A stretch of 51,555 bases of DNA. It comes from Nocardia xishanensis NBRC 101358. GTDB taxonomy: Bacteria; Actinomycetota; Actinomycetes; Mycobacteriales; Mycobacteriaceae. This document shows positions 7,514 to 15,411 of the stretch, one piece after another. The stretch is from positions 1 through 51,555 of the forward strand of contig NZ_BDCF01000058.1 in the NCBI RefSeq assembly GCF_001613365.1, given 5' to 3'. The notes below the pieces were generated by a model. The model ran no database searches, was not told the origin of the DNA, and was given only the letters and a program-made list of their open reading frames with translations. Position 1 is the first letter of the stretch; each line of letters begins with the position of its first letter. Made by a program: the position numbers and the translations under genes.

Positions 7514-8599
7514 TCAGGTGGGTGAGTGCCGGAATCGGCGGATCAGTACCAGCAGCAGCGGCGCACCGACGACGGCGGTGACGATCCCCAGCGGCAGTTC
7601 GCGGGGCGCGAAGACGACGCGGGCCGCGACGTCGGCGATGACGAGGAACAGTGCGCCCAGCACCGCGGACAGCGGGATCAGCCGACGGTGCGTTCCGCCT
7701 CCGCACAGACGTGCGACGTGCGGCACGATCAGGCCGACGAAGCCGATCGCTCCCGCGACCGCGACGACCGCGCCGATGGCGAGCGCGACGACGCCCAGCG
7801 CGAGCATCCGGAGCCGGACCGGTGACATGCCCAGCGCGCGGGCGGTGTCGTCGCCCGCGGCGAGCACGTCCAACCGCGCCGCCAGCAGCAGCAACGCAGC
7901 GACCGCGGCCGCTGTGACCAGCGCCGTGGTGGCCACCGACGACCAGGCCGCAGATCCGAGCGAACCGAGCAGCCAGAACAACACCGTTCGGGCGCCTTCT
8001 TGGTTGTCGGAGGCGAAGATCAGGAAGCTGGTGGCCGCGGAGAACAGGTAGCCGATGGTGACCCCGCCCAGCAGCAGCCGCAGTGAGGTCATCTGCCCGT
8101 TGATCCTGGCGATCGCGAACAGCAGGACCGTCGCGGCCAGCGCACCGGCGAACGCACTGGCCGCCAGCGCGCCCGCAGTGGTGGCCGCAGTCACTCCGAA
8201 CAACAGGGACACCGCCGCACCGGTCGAGGCGCCGGAGGTGACCCCGAGGATATGCGGGTCGGCGAGCACGTTGCGGACCAAGGTCTGCAGCACCGCGCCC
8301 GCGACGGCGAGCGCCGCGCCGACCATAGCGCCGAGCAGCACGCGCGGTACGCGCACCAGCCAGACGATGGAATCCTGCGCCGGCGTCCAGTCCGCCACCG
8401 CGGGCACCCCGAAGGTGTGGTGGCCGATGATGCGCGCGACGGTGCCGGGCGGCACCCACACCGGGCCCAGCCCGGTGGCCACGATCAGCACCACGGCCAG
8501 CGCGGCGGCGAGCCCGCCGAGCCACAGCACGGTTGTCACGCGGTGGCGGGCGTGATCGAGATCGTCGGCGTCCTCGGTGCGGGGCAGAGTCGCGGTCAT
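7514..8599 (-). CDS. FecCD/BtuC-type ABC transporter permease
   Basis: A 361-residue polytopic protein with roughly ten hydrophobic segments. Family signatures include PRVLLGAMVGAALAVAGAVL (about residues 109-128), DPHILGVTSGASTGAA, and the C-terminal GFVGLIVPHVARLCGGGTHR (about residues 288-307), which contains the ATPase-contacting loop. FecCD permeases form homodimers and import ferric siderophores, haem, cobalamin or other metal chelates. The ATG at 8599 overlaps the stop of the ATPase gene by 4 bp. A single permease gene suggests a homodimer. Confidence 0.92.
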   Translation of the reverse strand: MTATLPRTEDADDLDHARHRVTTVLWLGGLAAALAVVLIVATGLGPVWVPPGTVARIIGHHTFGVPAVADWTPAQDSIVWLVRVPRVLLGAMVGAALAVAGAVLQTLVRNVLADPHILGVTSGASTGAAVSLLFGVTAATTAGALAASAFAGALAATVLLFAIARINGQMTSLRLLLGGVTIGYLFSAATSFLIFASDNQEGARTVLFWLLGSLGSAAWSSVATTALVTAAAVAALLLLAARLDVLAAGDDTARALGMSPVRLRMLALGVVALAIGAVVAVAGAIGFVGLIVPHVARLCGGGTHRRLIPLSAVLGALFLVIADVAARVVFAPRELPLGIVTAVVGAPLLLVLIRRFRHSPT

Positions 8600-9405
8600 C
8601 GGACGGCCGCCTTTCTGGAGTCGAGTACCTCGGCGGCCGACACTTCTCTGCGGGGGCCGAACAGCAGCTGAGTCGCGCCGAAGGCGGCCGACATGTGGAC
8701 GGAGACCCCGTAGACGGGTTCGAGGATGTCGGGAGTGAGCACGTCCTCGACCGGTCCGGCGGCGGCTACCAGGCCGTGGTTCAGCAGCACCAGGCGGTCG
8801 CAGTAGCGGGCGGCCAGGTTCAGATCGTGCAGCACTACCAGGGTGGTTGTGGTGGTCAGATCACGTATGAGACCGAGCAATTCGTGTTGGTAGCCGATGT
8901 CGAGATGGTTGGTCGGTTCGTCGAGCAGCAGGTGGTCGGCCTGCTGCGTCAGCGCTCGGGCGATGAGCACCCGTTGGCGCTCGCCGCCGGAGAGGGCTGT
9001 GTAGGGGCGGTCGGCCAGGTGACGCGCGCCGACGCGACCGAGCGCGGCGGCGGCGGTGATGCGGTCGGCCCGGGAGTATCCGTGTAGCGCACCGGCCCAC
9101 GGGGCGCGGCCGAGCAGCACGGTCTCGGCGACGGTGATCGGCGTCTCGGCGGGCGGCTCCTGGGCGACGACGGCCAGTCGCGCGGCCAGCGCGCGGCCGC
9201 GAAGCGCCTGCACCGGAGTGTCGTCGATGGCGACCACACCCGACCGCGGCCGCAGCGCGCGGTAGAGCAGACGTAGCAGCGTGGATTTGCCCGAACCGTT
9301 GGGGCCGATCAGGCCGACGGTGGCGCCGGGTTCGGCGATGAGTCCGACTCCGTCGAGCACGATCTGACCGCCATAGGAGAAGCCCACGTCTTCCACCGTG
9401 ATCAT
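8596..9405 (-). CDS. FecE/BtuD-type ABC transporter ATPase
   Basis: A 269-residue ABC ATPase. Walker A GLIGPNGSGKSTLL (residues 34-47), signature LSGGERQRV (about 139-147), Walker B HLLLDEPTNHLD (about 158-169) and the H-loop VLHDLNLAARY are all intact. The sequence class is that of siderophore/vitamin B12 importers. It overlaps the permease and the kinase genes by 4 bp each, so the importer is translated together with the biosynthetic genes. Confidence 0.93.
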   Translation of the reverse strand: MITVEDVGFSYGGQIVLDGVGLIAEPGATVGLIGPNGSGKSTLLRLLYRALRPRSGVVAIDDTPVQALRGRALAARLAVVAQEPPAETPITVAETVLLGRAPWAGALHGYSRADRITAAAALGRVGARHLADRPYTALSGGERQRVLIARALTQQADHLLLDEPTNHLDIGYQHELLGLIRDLTTTTTLVVLHDLNLAARYCDRLVLLNHGLVAAAGPVEDVLTPDILEPVYGVSVHMSAAFGATQLLFGPRREVSAAEVLDSRKAAVR

Positions 9406-10331
9406 GAGTTCACGGCCTCCGCGGTGTGCCGTGGCGGCGCGGTCCAGTCCGGTGGGGCGGGTCGCCAGGTGTGGTCGATGATGATCGTGCTGGCGAAGTG
9501 GGCGCAGACGTGTTGTGCCCCAGCGATCTTCGCTGGAAGGTCCGGATCGCCCTCGTCCAGCAGAATGCCGGTCGTGGTGCCGCTGTGCGCGACGACAACC
9601 CCCGCCGCGCCCAGATCTCTGGCCGCGCTGATGGTCGCGTCGAGATGCGGCCGCGGGCGCAGCACGGTGCTGAGTTCCGCGCTGCGGGTGGCTACCGCGC
9701 CGATCGCGGTCACGTCGCGGCGCGCGACCGCGACGGTGAGTTCGGCGAGCAACTCGCTGTATTCGAGTTTGGCGGCGCCGCTGAACGCCGGTCGGTGCCG
9801 GTTGAAGGCCACGGTGTCGACGCGGCCGCCCTCGTCGCCGGTGACGATGGTCAGCGGCGGCAGCGCGCCGAGCATCGCCAGCAGCCGGACATCCCGGTGG
9901 TAGTAGGCGACCGCGCCTGGATACATCACTCCGTCGGAGGGTTCGATGCCCCGCAGTTCGGCCTCGATCTCGGCGGCGCCGATCTCGCGGCCCTCGGCGT
10001 CGGCCACGGCGCGGGCGGTGGCGACCAGGTCGGCGGTGGAACTGGCCAGGCCCTTGCCCTCCGGCAGGTCGCCGAGCAGGGTGAGTACGCCGCCACGCAG
10101 GACCGTCGAGCGCGCGAGCAGCGCGCGGGCCAAGGTCCCGGACTTGGTCTTGTGCGCGGGCACCACGGTGACCACGTGGCGATGGGGGTCGGGCTCGAAC
10201 ACCGCGACCGCGCCGCGTGCGATGGGCAGGGTCACCAGGAAGTCGCGGTCGTGTTCGGCGGTCACGCCTTGCAGCAGCTCGCCGCAGCTGCCGAACGCGC
10301 TGCCGACACCGACCCGCGGTGGGGCGATCAC
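9402..10331 (-). CDS. GHMP kinase, PduX-like (L-threonine kinase type)
   Basis: From the GTG at 10331 (VIAPPRVGVGSAFGSCGELL) this is a 309-residue GHMP-superfamily kinase. The start gives a GTGA overlap with the methyltransferase stop. GSCGELLQG near the N-terminus and the ATP-binding motif EGKGLASSTADLVATA (about residues 93-108) are close to PduX, the Salmonella L-threonine kinase, which reads GKGMASSTAD. A C-terminal GHMP motif is GVVVAHSGTTTGILL. PduX makes O-phospho-L-threonine for cobalamin side-chain synthesis. No cobalamin genes lie here, so I infer that the kinase activates threonine, serine or a similar hydroxy amino acid for the operon's product, for instance as substrate of the PLP enzyme. 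Confidence 0.82.
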   Translation of the reverse strand: MIAPPRVGVGSAFGSCGELLQGVTAEHDRDFLVTLPIARGAVAVFEPDPHRHVVTVVPAHKTKSGTLARALLARSTVLRGGVLTLLGDLPEGKGLASSTADLVATARAVADAEGREIGAAEIEAELRGIEPSDGVMYPGAVAYYHRDVRLLAMLGALPPLTIVTGDEGGRVDTVAFNRHRPAFSGAAKLEYSELLAELTVAVARRDVTAIGAVATRSAELSTVLRPRPHLDATISAARDLGAAGVVVAHSGTTTGILLDEGDPDLPAKIAGAQHVCAHFASTIIIDHTWRPAPPDWTAPPRHTAEAVNS

Positions 10332-11164
10332 GGCGCCTGCCTGTCGATGCGGCGGGCGATCACGTGCAGCCGGTCGCCGTCGAGCCGCTCGGAGAGCACA
10401 CCGTCGGCAGGCCAACGCGGCGTGGTCAGCGGGCCGGGCGCATCGAATAGCGCGAGTACCTCGAAGCCCGCACCGGTCAGCAAGTGGCGCAGCTCTTGTG
10501 GGAACAGCAATCGCCAGGCGGTGTGCTGAACGACTTGCTCGAGACAGCCCGGCCACGTCCAGACTCGCTGTCTGCGCAGCAATTGCGAGGGCAGGTCCAC
10601 GGTGAGCGCGGTCCGTGAGGTGTAGGCCACCCCTTCCCAGTCGACCTGCCGGACCAGTTCCTCGTCGAGCAGTTCACGCCGTCCGCGATCGGTGAGCAGG
10701 AAGGCGCCGTTGCGCATCTCGAGGATCAGCAGACCACCGGTGCGCAGGCACGTCGCGAAACGCCCGAGCGCCGCGACCAAGTCGGCGGTGTCGTGCAGGT
10801 GCAGCAGCGTGCTGCCCAAGCAGGTGAGCACGTCCACCGGCACGCCGACCCGAAGAGCGCGGGCGTCGGCGACACTGAAATCGACTGCTGGATAACGTGT
10901 CCGGGCGTAGTCGACCATGCGCGGCGAGATGTCGACTCCCCGCACCCGGTAGCCGAGTTCGGTGAGGCGAGCCGCGTCGCGGCCGGTGCCGGAGCCGACG
11001 TCGAGCAGATCTGTGACCGTGGCGGTGCCGAAGCGAGCCACGAGGTCGGCGACGAATTGGGCGTTGCGCTCGCCGTTGTCGGGGAAAGTGCGCTCGTAGA
11101 GTGCGGGATTGTCGGTCAACAGGTTCTCGCTGAGCAGGACCGGGCCTGGGTCGTGAGCGGTCAT
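10328..11164 (-). CDS. class I SAM-dependent methyltransferase
   Basis: A 278-residue protein starting at the ATG at 11164 (MTAHDPGPVLLSENLLTDNP). Motif I is LLDVGSGTGRDAARL (about residues 52-66), followed by GVDISPRMVDYA and the post-I acidic VADARAL. The C-terminal half carries RRQRVWTWPG and LRHLLTGAGFEVLALFDAPG, common in small-molecule N- or O-methyltransferases. It overlaps both neighbours by 4 bp. In this operon it is a tailoring enzyme candidate; the substrate is unknown. Confidence 0.85.
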   Translation of the reverse strand: MTAHDPGPVLLSENLLTDNPALYERTFPDNGERNAQFVADLVARFGTATVTDLLDVGSGTGRDAARLTELGYRVRGVDISPRMVDYARTRYPAVDFSVADARALRVGVPVDVLTCLGSTLLHLHDTADLVAALGRFATCLRTGGLLILEMRNGAFLLTDRGRRELLDEELVRQVDWEGVAYTSRTALTVDLPSQLLRRQRVWTWPGCLEQVVQHTAWRLLFPQELRHLLTGAGFEVLALFDAPGPLTTPRWPADGVLSERLDGDRLHVIARRIDRQAP

Positions 11165-12471
11165 CGAGTGGAATCGCCTTTCGCCGTGCGACTTGCCGTC
11201 GCGGTGAGCGGTCGGGGTGACGACGTGGTCACTGGAGGCAGCACGCCGCGTCGGCGCAGTAGCAGCACGGCGACGGCGGAGAGGAATCCGACGCCCGCGC
11301 ACAGCAGTGCGGGTGGCCAGGTCAGCGGTCCGCCTGCGTGGTCGACGGCCGTGCCGACCAGTGAGGTGGCTGCGACGGTGAACACGCCGGAGGCCAGATA
11401 GAACGCGCCGAAGTAGGTGCCGGTCAGGTGCGGTCCGCTGAAGCGGGGAATCGCCTCGTTCACGAAAGGCTGCACCGCCATCACACCGAGCGCGAGCACC
11501 ACAGCGGCAACCACGACCGGCGCGACGCGCACCGCGACGGCGACCAGGTCATGGCCCTCGGGCGACAGGACCGTCCCCGCGGCGGGCGGGCCGAGGAACG
11601 CCGCGCCCAGCACGGCCATGCCCAGCGCCATCGCCGTACCCCGATCGGTTCGGCGGGACAGCGTCCGGGTGATCGGAACCTGCAGCGCTACCACCGCTAT
11701 CGTCTCCACGGCGAACAGCGCCGCCACCGCGGCCGTGCCCACGGACGGGCCGGCCAGGTCCTGCATCTGCAAGGTGAACAGGAAATAGATCTGGCTGTGC
11801 AGGGCGAACATGCCCATGAGCGCCAGTGCGAAAGCCCAGAACCGGCGATCGGCGAACACCCGCGCGAAATCCGCGCGCAGCGCGGTGTTCCGCGGCGGCG
11901 TGGGCCGGGCGGGCAGCAGGATCAGCTGGGCGACAGTCAATCCGGCGAAGACACCGGCCGCGACTACCGCGCTCGATTGGAATCCGACACCGACCAGCAG
12001 AGTCCCCACGACCGGACCCAATGCGGAGCCGGTGTTGCCGAAGACGTTGAACAGGGCGAACGCCTCGGCCGCCCGGTCGCCGCTGTCGCGCGCGATGTAG
12101 GCGCGCACCGCGGGGTTGAACAGCGCGCCCGCGAATCCGGTGAGCACCGACGCGAGCAACACCACCGGTAGCGAACCACCGATGGCGAACAGCGCGAACC
12201 CTGCCGCGCGGATGCCCGCGCCGACGACGATCACCCCGCGCGCGCCGAGCCGATCAGAGGCCGACCCGCCGACCAGGAACAGACCCTGCTGGCTGAGATT
12301 GCGCACGCCGAGCACCACACCGACCACCGCCGCCGACAGCGCCAGATCGGTGCGCAGGTACTCGGCCAGGAACGGCACCAGCATGAAGAACCCGATATTG
12401 CCGATGAGCTGGTTCACCAGCAGTAGCCGCACCGAAAGCGGAAAAGTGCCAAACCCACCGAGCCCGGTCAT
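11161..12471 (-). CDS. MFS transporter, putative product exporter
   Basis: A 436-residue major facilitator with about twelve hydrophobic segments. The loop 2-3 region reads GGSASDRLGARGVIVVGAGI, a variant of the DRxGRR signature, and helix 5 has FNVFGNTGSALGPVVGTLL. The ATG at 12471 is chosen because it overlaps the epimerase stop by 4 bp; longer readings of the frame run antisense to nothing and simply read through the epimerase region. MFS proteins of this size often export siderophores and antibiotics, so here it probably secretes the compound made by the other genes, with the ABC system bringing the metal-loaded form back. Confidence 0.88.
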   Translation of the reverse strand: MTGLGGFGTFPLSVRLLLVNQLIGNIGFFMLVPFLAEYLRTDLALSAAVVGVVLGVRNLSQQGLFLVGGSASDRLGARGVIVVGAGIRAAGFALFAIGGSLPVVLLASVLTGFAGALFNPAVRAYIARDSGDRAAEAFALFNVFGNTGSALGPVVGTLLVGVGFQSSAVVAAGVFAGLTVAQLILLPARPTPPRNTALRADFARVFADRRFWAFALALMGMFALHSQIYFLFTLQMQDLAGPSVGTAAVAALFAVETIAVVALQVPITRTLSRRTDRGTAMALGMAVLGAAFLGPPAAGTVLSPEGHDLVAVAVRVAPVVVAAVVLALGVMAVQPFVNEAIPRFSGPHLTGTYFGAFYLASGVFTVAATSLVGTAVDHAGGPLTWPPALLCAGVGFLSAVAVLLLRRRGVLPPVTTSSPRPLTATASRTAKGDSTR

Positions 12472-13508
12472 GCGGCCGCTCGCACGCGCCGCACCCCGAG
12501 TCCAGGCCCGTCCGGTCGCCGCAGTGTGCCGTCCGCACCGCCCAAACCCGTCCACGGGTCGTCCGCCAGCAACAAATGTCCGTCCAGATCCACCCAGCGC
12601 GCGACCCCGACCAGCTGGGCGGCGGGGGCGATGCCGAGCGAGCTGGAGGCCTGGCAGCCGAGCAGCACCGGAAGGGCGCGGGCCCGCGCCCAGTCGAGCA
12701 TCGTCAACGCAGCATCGAGTCCACCGCATTCGGCGAGTTTGATGTTGATTCCGCCGATACCGTCGGGCAGCCGATCCAGATCGGCGACAGAGCCCGCGTC
12801 CTCGTCGGCGAGCACCGGCATCGGCACCTGCTGGGCCACCGCGGCGAGCTGACCGGGATGTCCTGCGGGCACCGGTTGTTCGACGGCGGCGATTTCCTGG
12901 TCGGCGAGCGCGTCGAGCACCGCGACGGCGGTGCGGACGTCCCAGGCCCCGTTCGGGTCGAGCAGCAGTTCCGCGGTCGGCGCCGCCGAACGAATCGCCC
13001 GGACGCGGGCGATGTCCTCGGCTGGTTCCGTCGCGCCCGCTTTGATCTTGAGCACAGTGAATCCGGTACCGGCCAGCCGGTGGGCGGTGGATTCTGCATC
13101 CGCGGGGCTCATCAAGCCGATCGTGTAAGCGGTGTGCACCGAATCCCACTGCGGCAGACCGAGATAGGCGCACAGTGGCATTCCCGCGCGGCGGGCGAGG
13201 ATATCGTGCACCGCGGTGTCGAGTGCGGCGACCACAGGCAGCGCGAACTCCGCGCGCAGGCGCGGCAGCAGGCCGCGGACCTGCTCGGGATCGGCGCAGC
13301 CCGCTATCCGGTCGGCCAGCCCGTGCAGAGCGGTGTCGATGGCGTCGAGGTCCAGGCCGAGGCGGGGACTGCCGACGACTTCGCCGTGTCCGGCGTGCCC
13401 GCCGGCGTCCAGCGTGACCCATACCGCCGAACGCGCCGACATAGTGGCGCGCGAGATTCGCAGGGGGCGGGCCAATTCCAGGGTGGTGGCCGTCCACGTC
13501 ATTCTCAC
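12468..13508 (-). CDS. enolase-superfamily epimerase (dipeptide-epimerase-like)
   Basis: A 346-residue muconate-lactonising/dipeptide-epimerase-type enzyme. The catalytic framework is present in order: KIK in VLKIKAGATE (about residue 150), metal ligand Asp in LLLDPNGAWD, Glu in AAVEQPVP, Asp in PVLADEDAG, and the second lysine in GGINIKLAECGG. This lysine pair flanking the metal site is what dipeptide epimerases and N-succinylamino-acid racemases use to invert an alpha carbon. GTG at 13508 is chosen for the GTGA overlap with the upstream stop; an ATG at 13502 is possible. It likely sets a D-configured centre in the operon's product, such as a dipeptide made by the ATP-grasp enzyme. Confidence 0.85.
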   Translation of the reverse strand: MRMTWTATTLELARPLRISRATMSARSAVWVTLDAGGHAGHGEVVGSPRLGLDLDAIDTALHGLADRIAGCADPEQVRGLLPRLRAEFALPVVAALDTAVHDILARRAGMPLCAYLGLPQWDSVHTAYTIGLMSPADAESTAHRLAGTGFTVLKIKAGATEPAEDIARVRAIRSAAPTAELLLDPNGAWDVRTAVAVLDALADQEIAAVEQPVPAGHPGQLAAVAQQVPMPVLADEDAGSVADLDRLPDGIGGINIKLAECGGLDAALTMLDWARARALPVLLGCQASSSLGIAPAAQLVGVARWVDLDGHLLLADDPWTGLGGADGTLRRPDGPGLGVRRVRAAA

Positions 13509-14554
13509 GCGCGGATCTCCTTGCTCAATGGGTCGCGCACCACGGCGCAGCGCGCCCACCCGTGTGCCTCTTCCGCGTCGGGCGTGGGAAGTTCCGCCGG
13601 TTCGGCGACGGCCGGCCGCAGCAGGCCGTTATGTCGGCACCAGTCGTCGTCGTAGATGCTGCGCAGATAGCGGTGTGGGCCGTCCGGGAAGACGGTCAGT
13701 ACGCGTGTACCGGGCTCGCGGCGCGTGACCCACGCGGCGACCAGCGCGGTCGCCCCGGTGCTCCAACCACCGGCGACACCCACCTCGGCGGCCAGTCGCC
13801 GGCAGGAGGCGACGGCTTCGGACGGACCCACCCAGTGCACCTCGTCGAAGTCGTCGTAGGCGACGTTGCGCGGCAGGATGCTGCTGCCCAGGCCGCGCAT
13901 CAGGCGCGGGCGCGCAGGCTGACCGAAGATGCGCGAGCCGACCGAGTCGACACCGATCACCCGCAGCTGTGGCCAGTGTGCGCGCAGCACCCGGGTCAGG
14001 CCCCCGCAATGACCGCCGGAGCCGATACCCGCGACGAGCACATCGGCGTGGCCGACTTGCTCGAGCAGTTCGCGGGCCATGTCCGCGTAACCGGCGGCGT
14101 TATCGGGATTGTCGTACTGATCGGGCCAGTATGCGCCGGGAGTGGCGTCGAGTAATTCGGCCAGCCGATCGAGTCGGGCGCGCTGCCAGCCACCCTCCGG
14201 ATGGGGGTCGCGAACCACTTCGAGACCGATGCCGAAGGCGGTGAACAGCGCGCGCATCTCCGGCTCGAGTTCGTCGTCGACTACGAGCACGATGGGATGG
14301 CCGAGCGCCTTTCCTGCCAGGGCTAGGCCGAGTCCCAATGTGCCACTGGTGGATTCGATCACCGGCGCGCCCGGGGCGAGTTCTCCGCGGGCGCGGGCGG
14401 CGCTGAGCATGGACACCGCCGCCCGCGCTTTCATGCCCGCGATACTCGCGGCCTCCAACTTGGCCAGGTAGCTGCCTGCTCCGACCGGTATCGGCACGAC
14501 GGGAGTGCCGCCGACCAACCCGAGGAGCGCGGGCTGCGGGCCGGGGCTGGTCAT
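13505..14554 (-). CDS. PLP-dependent cysteine-synthase/SbnA-like beta-replacement enzyme
   Basis: A 349-residue fold-type II PLP enzyme. The Schiff-base lysine is in ASIAGMKARAAVSML (about residue 43), the substrate loop is ESTSGTLGLGLAL (SGT-L-G in place of the usual SGNTG) and the phosphate-binding loop is GIGSGGHCGG. In cysteine synthase, SbnA and aspergillomarasmine synthase this fold eliminates an activated side chain from O-acetyl- or O-phosphoserine and adds an amine or thiol. Next to a PduX-like kinase, an O-phospho amino acid as donor is a reasonable inference. The altered asparagine loop suggests a different acceptor from sulfide. The ATG at 14554 overlaps the upstream stop. Confidence 0.85.
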   Translation of the reverse strand: MTSPGPQPALLGLVGGTPVVPIPVGAGSYLAKLEAASIAGMKARAAVSMLSAARARGELAPGAPVIESTSGTLGLGLALAGKALGHPIVLVVDDELEPEMRALFTAFGIGLEVVRDPHPEGGWQRARLDRLAELLDATPGAYWPDQYDNPDNAAGYADMARELLEQVGHADVLVAGIGSGGHCGGLTRVLRAHWPQLRVIGVDSVGSRIFGQPARPRLMRGLGSSILPRNVAYDDFDEVHWVGPSEAVASCRRLAAEVGVAGGWSTGATALVAAWVTRREPGTRVLTVFPDGPHRYLRSIYDDDWCRHNGLLRPAVAEPAELPTPDAEEAHGWARCAVVRDPLSKEIRA

Positions 14555-15411
14555 GAGGTGCACGAGGGTCCCTCGTCTCGGTAGCGGAACAGGGTGCTGG
14601 GGCCGCCGTCGAGGGAGAAGAAGGGATACGGTTCGGCCGATACCGCCGTAACGCCTCGGCTGAGAAACCAGGGCAGTACCGCACTGCCGGTCTGGGCGAA
14701 CAGCACCAAGGGGATCGACCTGGCGTTCGCTTCGGCCAGCAGCGCGTCGAATGTCCCGTTGCCCAACGTCATTCCGGTGACCAGCAACGCGTCGTAATCG
14801 GGTGGCGCGTCGGCGACGCTGCGGTAAACGGGCTCGTCCCATTCGGTTCGCCCGCCGACCAGGTCGCACGGCAAGTAGCCGACGCCACGGGCGCGCAGTG
14901 CCGCGAGCAGGGAGCCGACCACGCCGACGACCAGCACGCGCCGCGCGCCCGACGGGAGCAGATCCACCACCGCTTCGGCACGCTGCCGGGACTTCTCGAG
15001 CGAGCTGCTCCCGGACACACGGACGGGCTCGGCGGCGACACCGCCCGCGGCGGGATGCGGCCGCAGATGCATCAGATATGCGTCCAGGGCTGCGATCCGG
15101 ACCGCTCGCAGCCGATGGGTGAGCAGGTGCGCGAGCGTGGCGCCGACGCAGTCGTCGAGCACGTCGGCGCGGGCGGAACCGTCGTCGGGCTCGAGCCCGC
15201 AGGAGCCGACGGCCGCGCCGACGCGAATGCTCAGCACCTCGTTCTGGTAGCCACCGCGACGTCCGGCGTGCCGGGTTCCGTAACGGGTATGGAATGCAGT
15301 GGCCACCGCCAGACGGGCCGGGTCGGCGCCGAGGCGGGCCTCCCGTGCCCAGACGGTGAGTTCGTCAACCGAGCGGGGACGCGGTATCAGAGCGAGATCG
15401 GCGGTGGTCAT
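14551..15411 (-). CDS. DUF364/DUF4213-like Rossmann-type protein
   Basis: A 286-residue protein with an N-terminal alpha/beta part (VGSCGLEPDD, LTHRLRAVRIAALDAYL) and a C-terminal Rossmann-like part (RRVLVVGVVGSLLAALRARG, DALLVTGMTLGNGTFDALL). This architecture matches proteins annotated as putative heavy-metal chelation domains (DUF364 with a DUF4213 enolase-N-like half), whose biochemical role is not settled. Both ends overlap neighbours by 4 bp. In this operon a part in metal handling or in forming the chelating group is plausible; I infer this only from family name and context. Confidence 0.7.
   Translation of the reverse strand: MTTADLALIPRPRSVDELTVWAREARLGADPARLAVATAFHTRYGTRHAGRRGGYQNEVLSIRVGAAVGSCGLEPDDGSARADVLDDCVGATLAHLLTHRLRAVRIAALDAYLMHLRPHPAAGGVAAEPVRVSGSSSLEKSRQRAEAVVDLLPSGARRVLVVGVVGSLLAALRARGVGYLPCDLVGGRTEWDEPVYRSVADAPPDYDALLVTGMTLGNGTFDALLAEANARSIPLVLFAQTGSAVLPWFLSRGVTAVSAEPYPFFSLDGGPSTLFRYRDEGPSCTS

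Noticed and set aside
6503..10331. Cobalamin synthesis or uptake locus
   Set aside because: The PduX-like kinase and BtuC-like permease allow it, but no cob/cbi genes or cobalamin riboswitch is visible, and Fur-type boxes point to a metal regulator.
12576..13655. 359-codon plus-strand open frame
   Set aside because: Antisense of the epimerase and PLP-enzyme genes; no recognisable domain.
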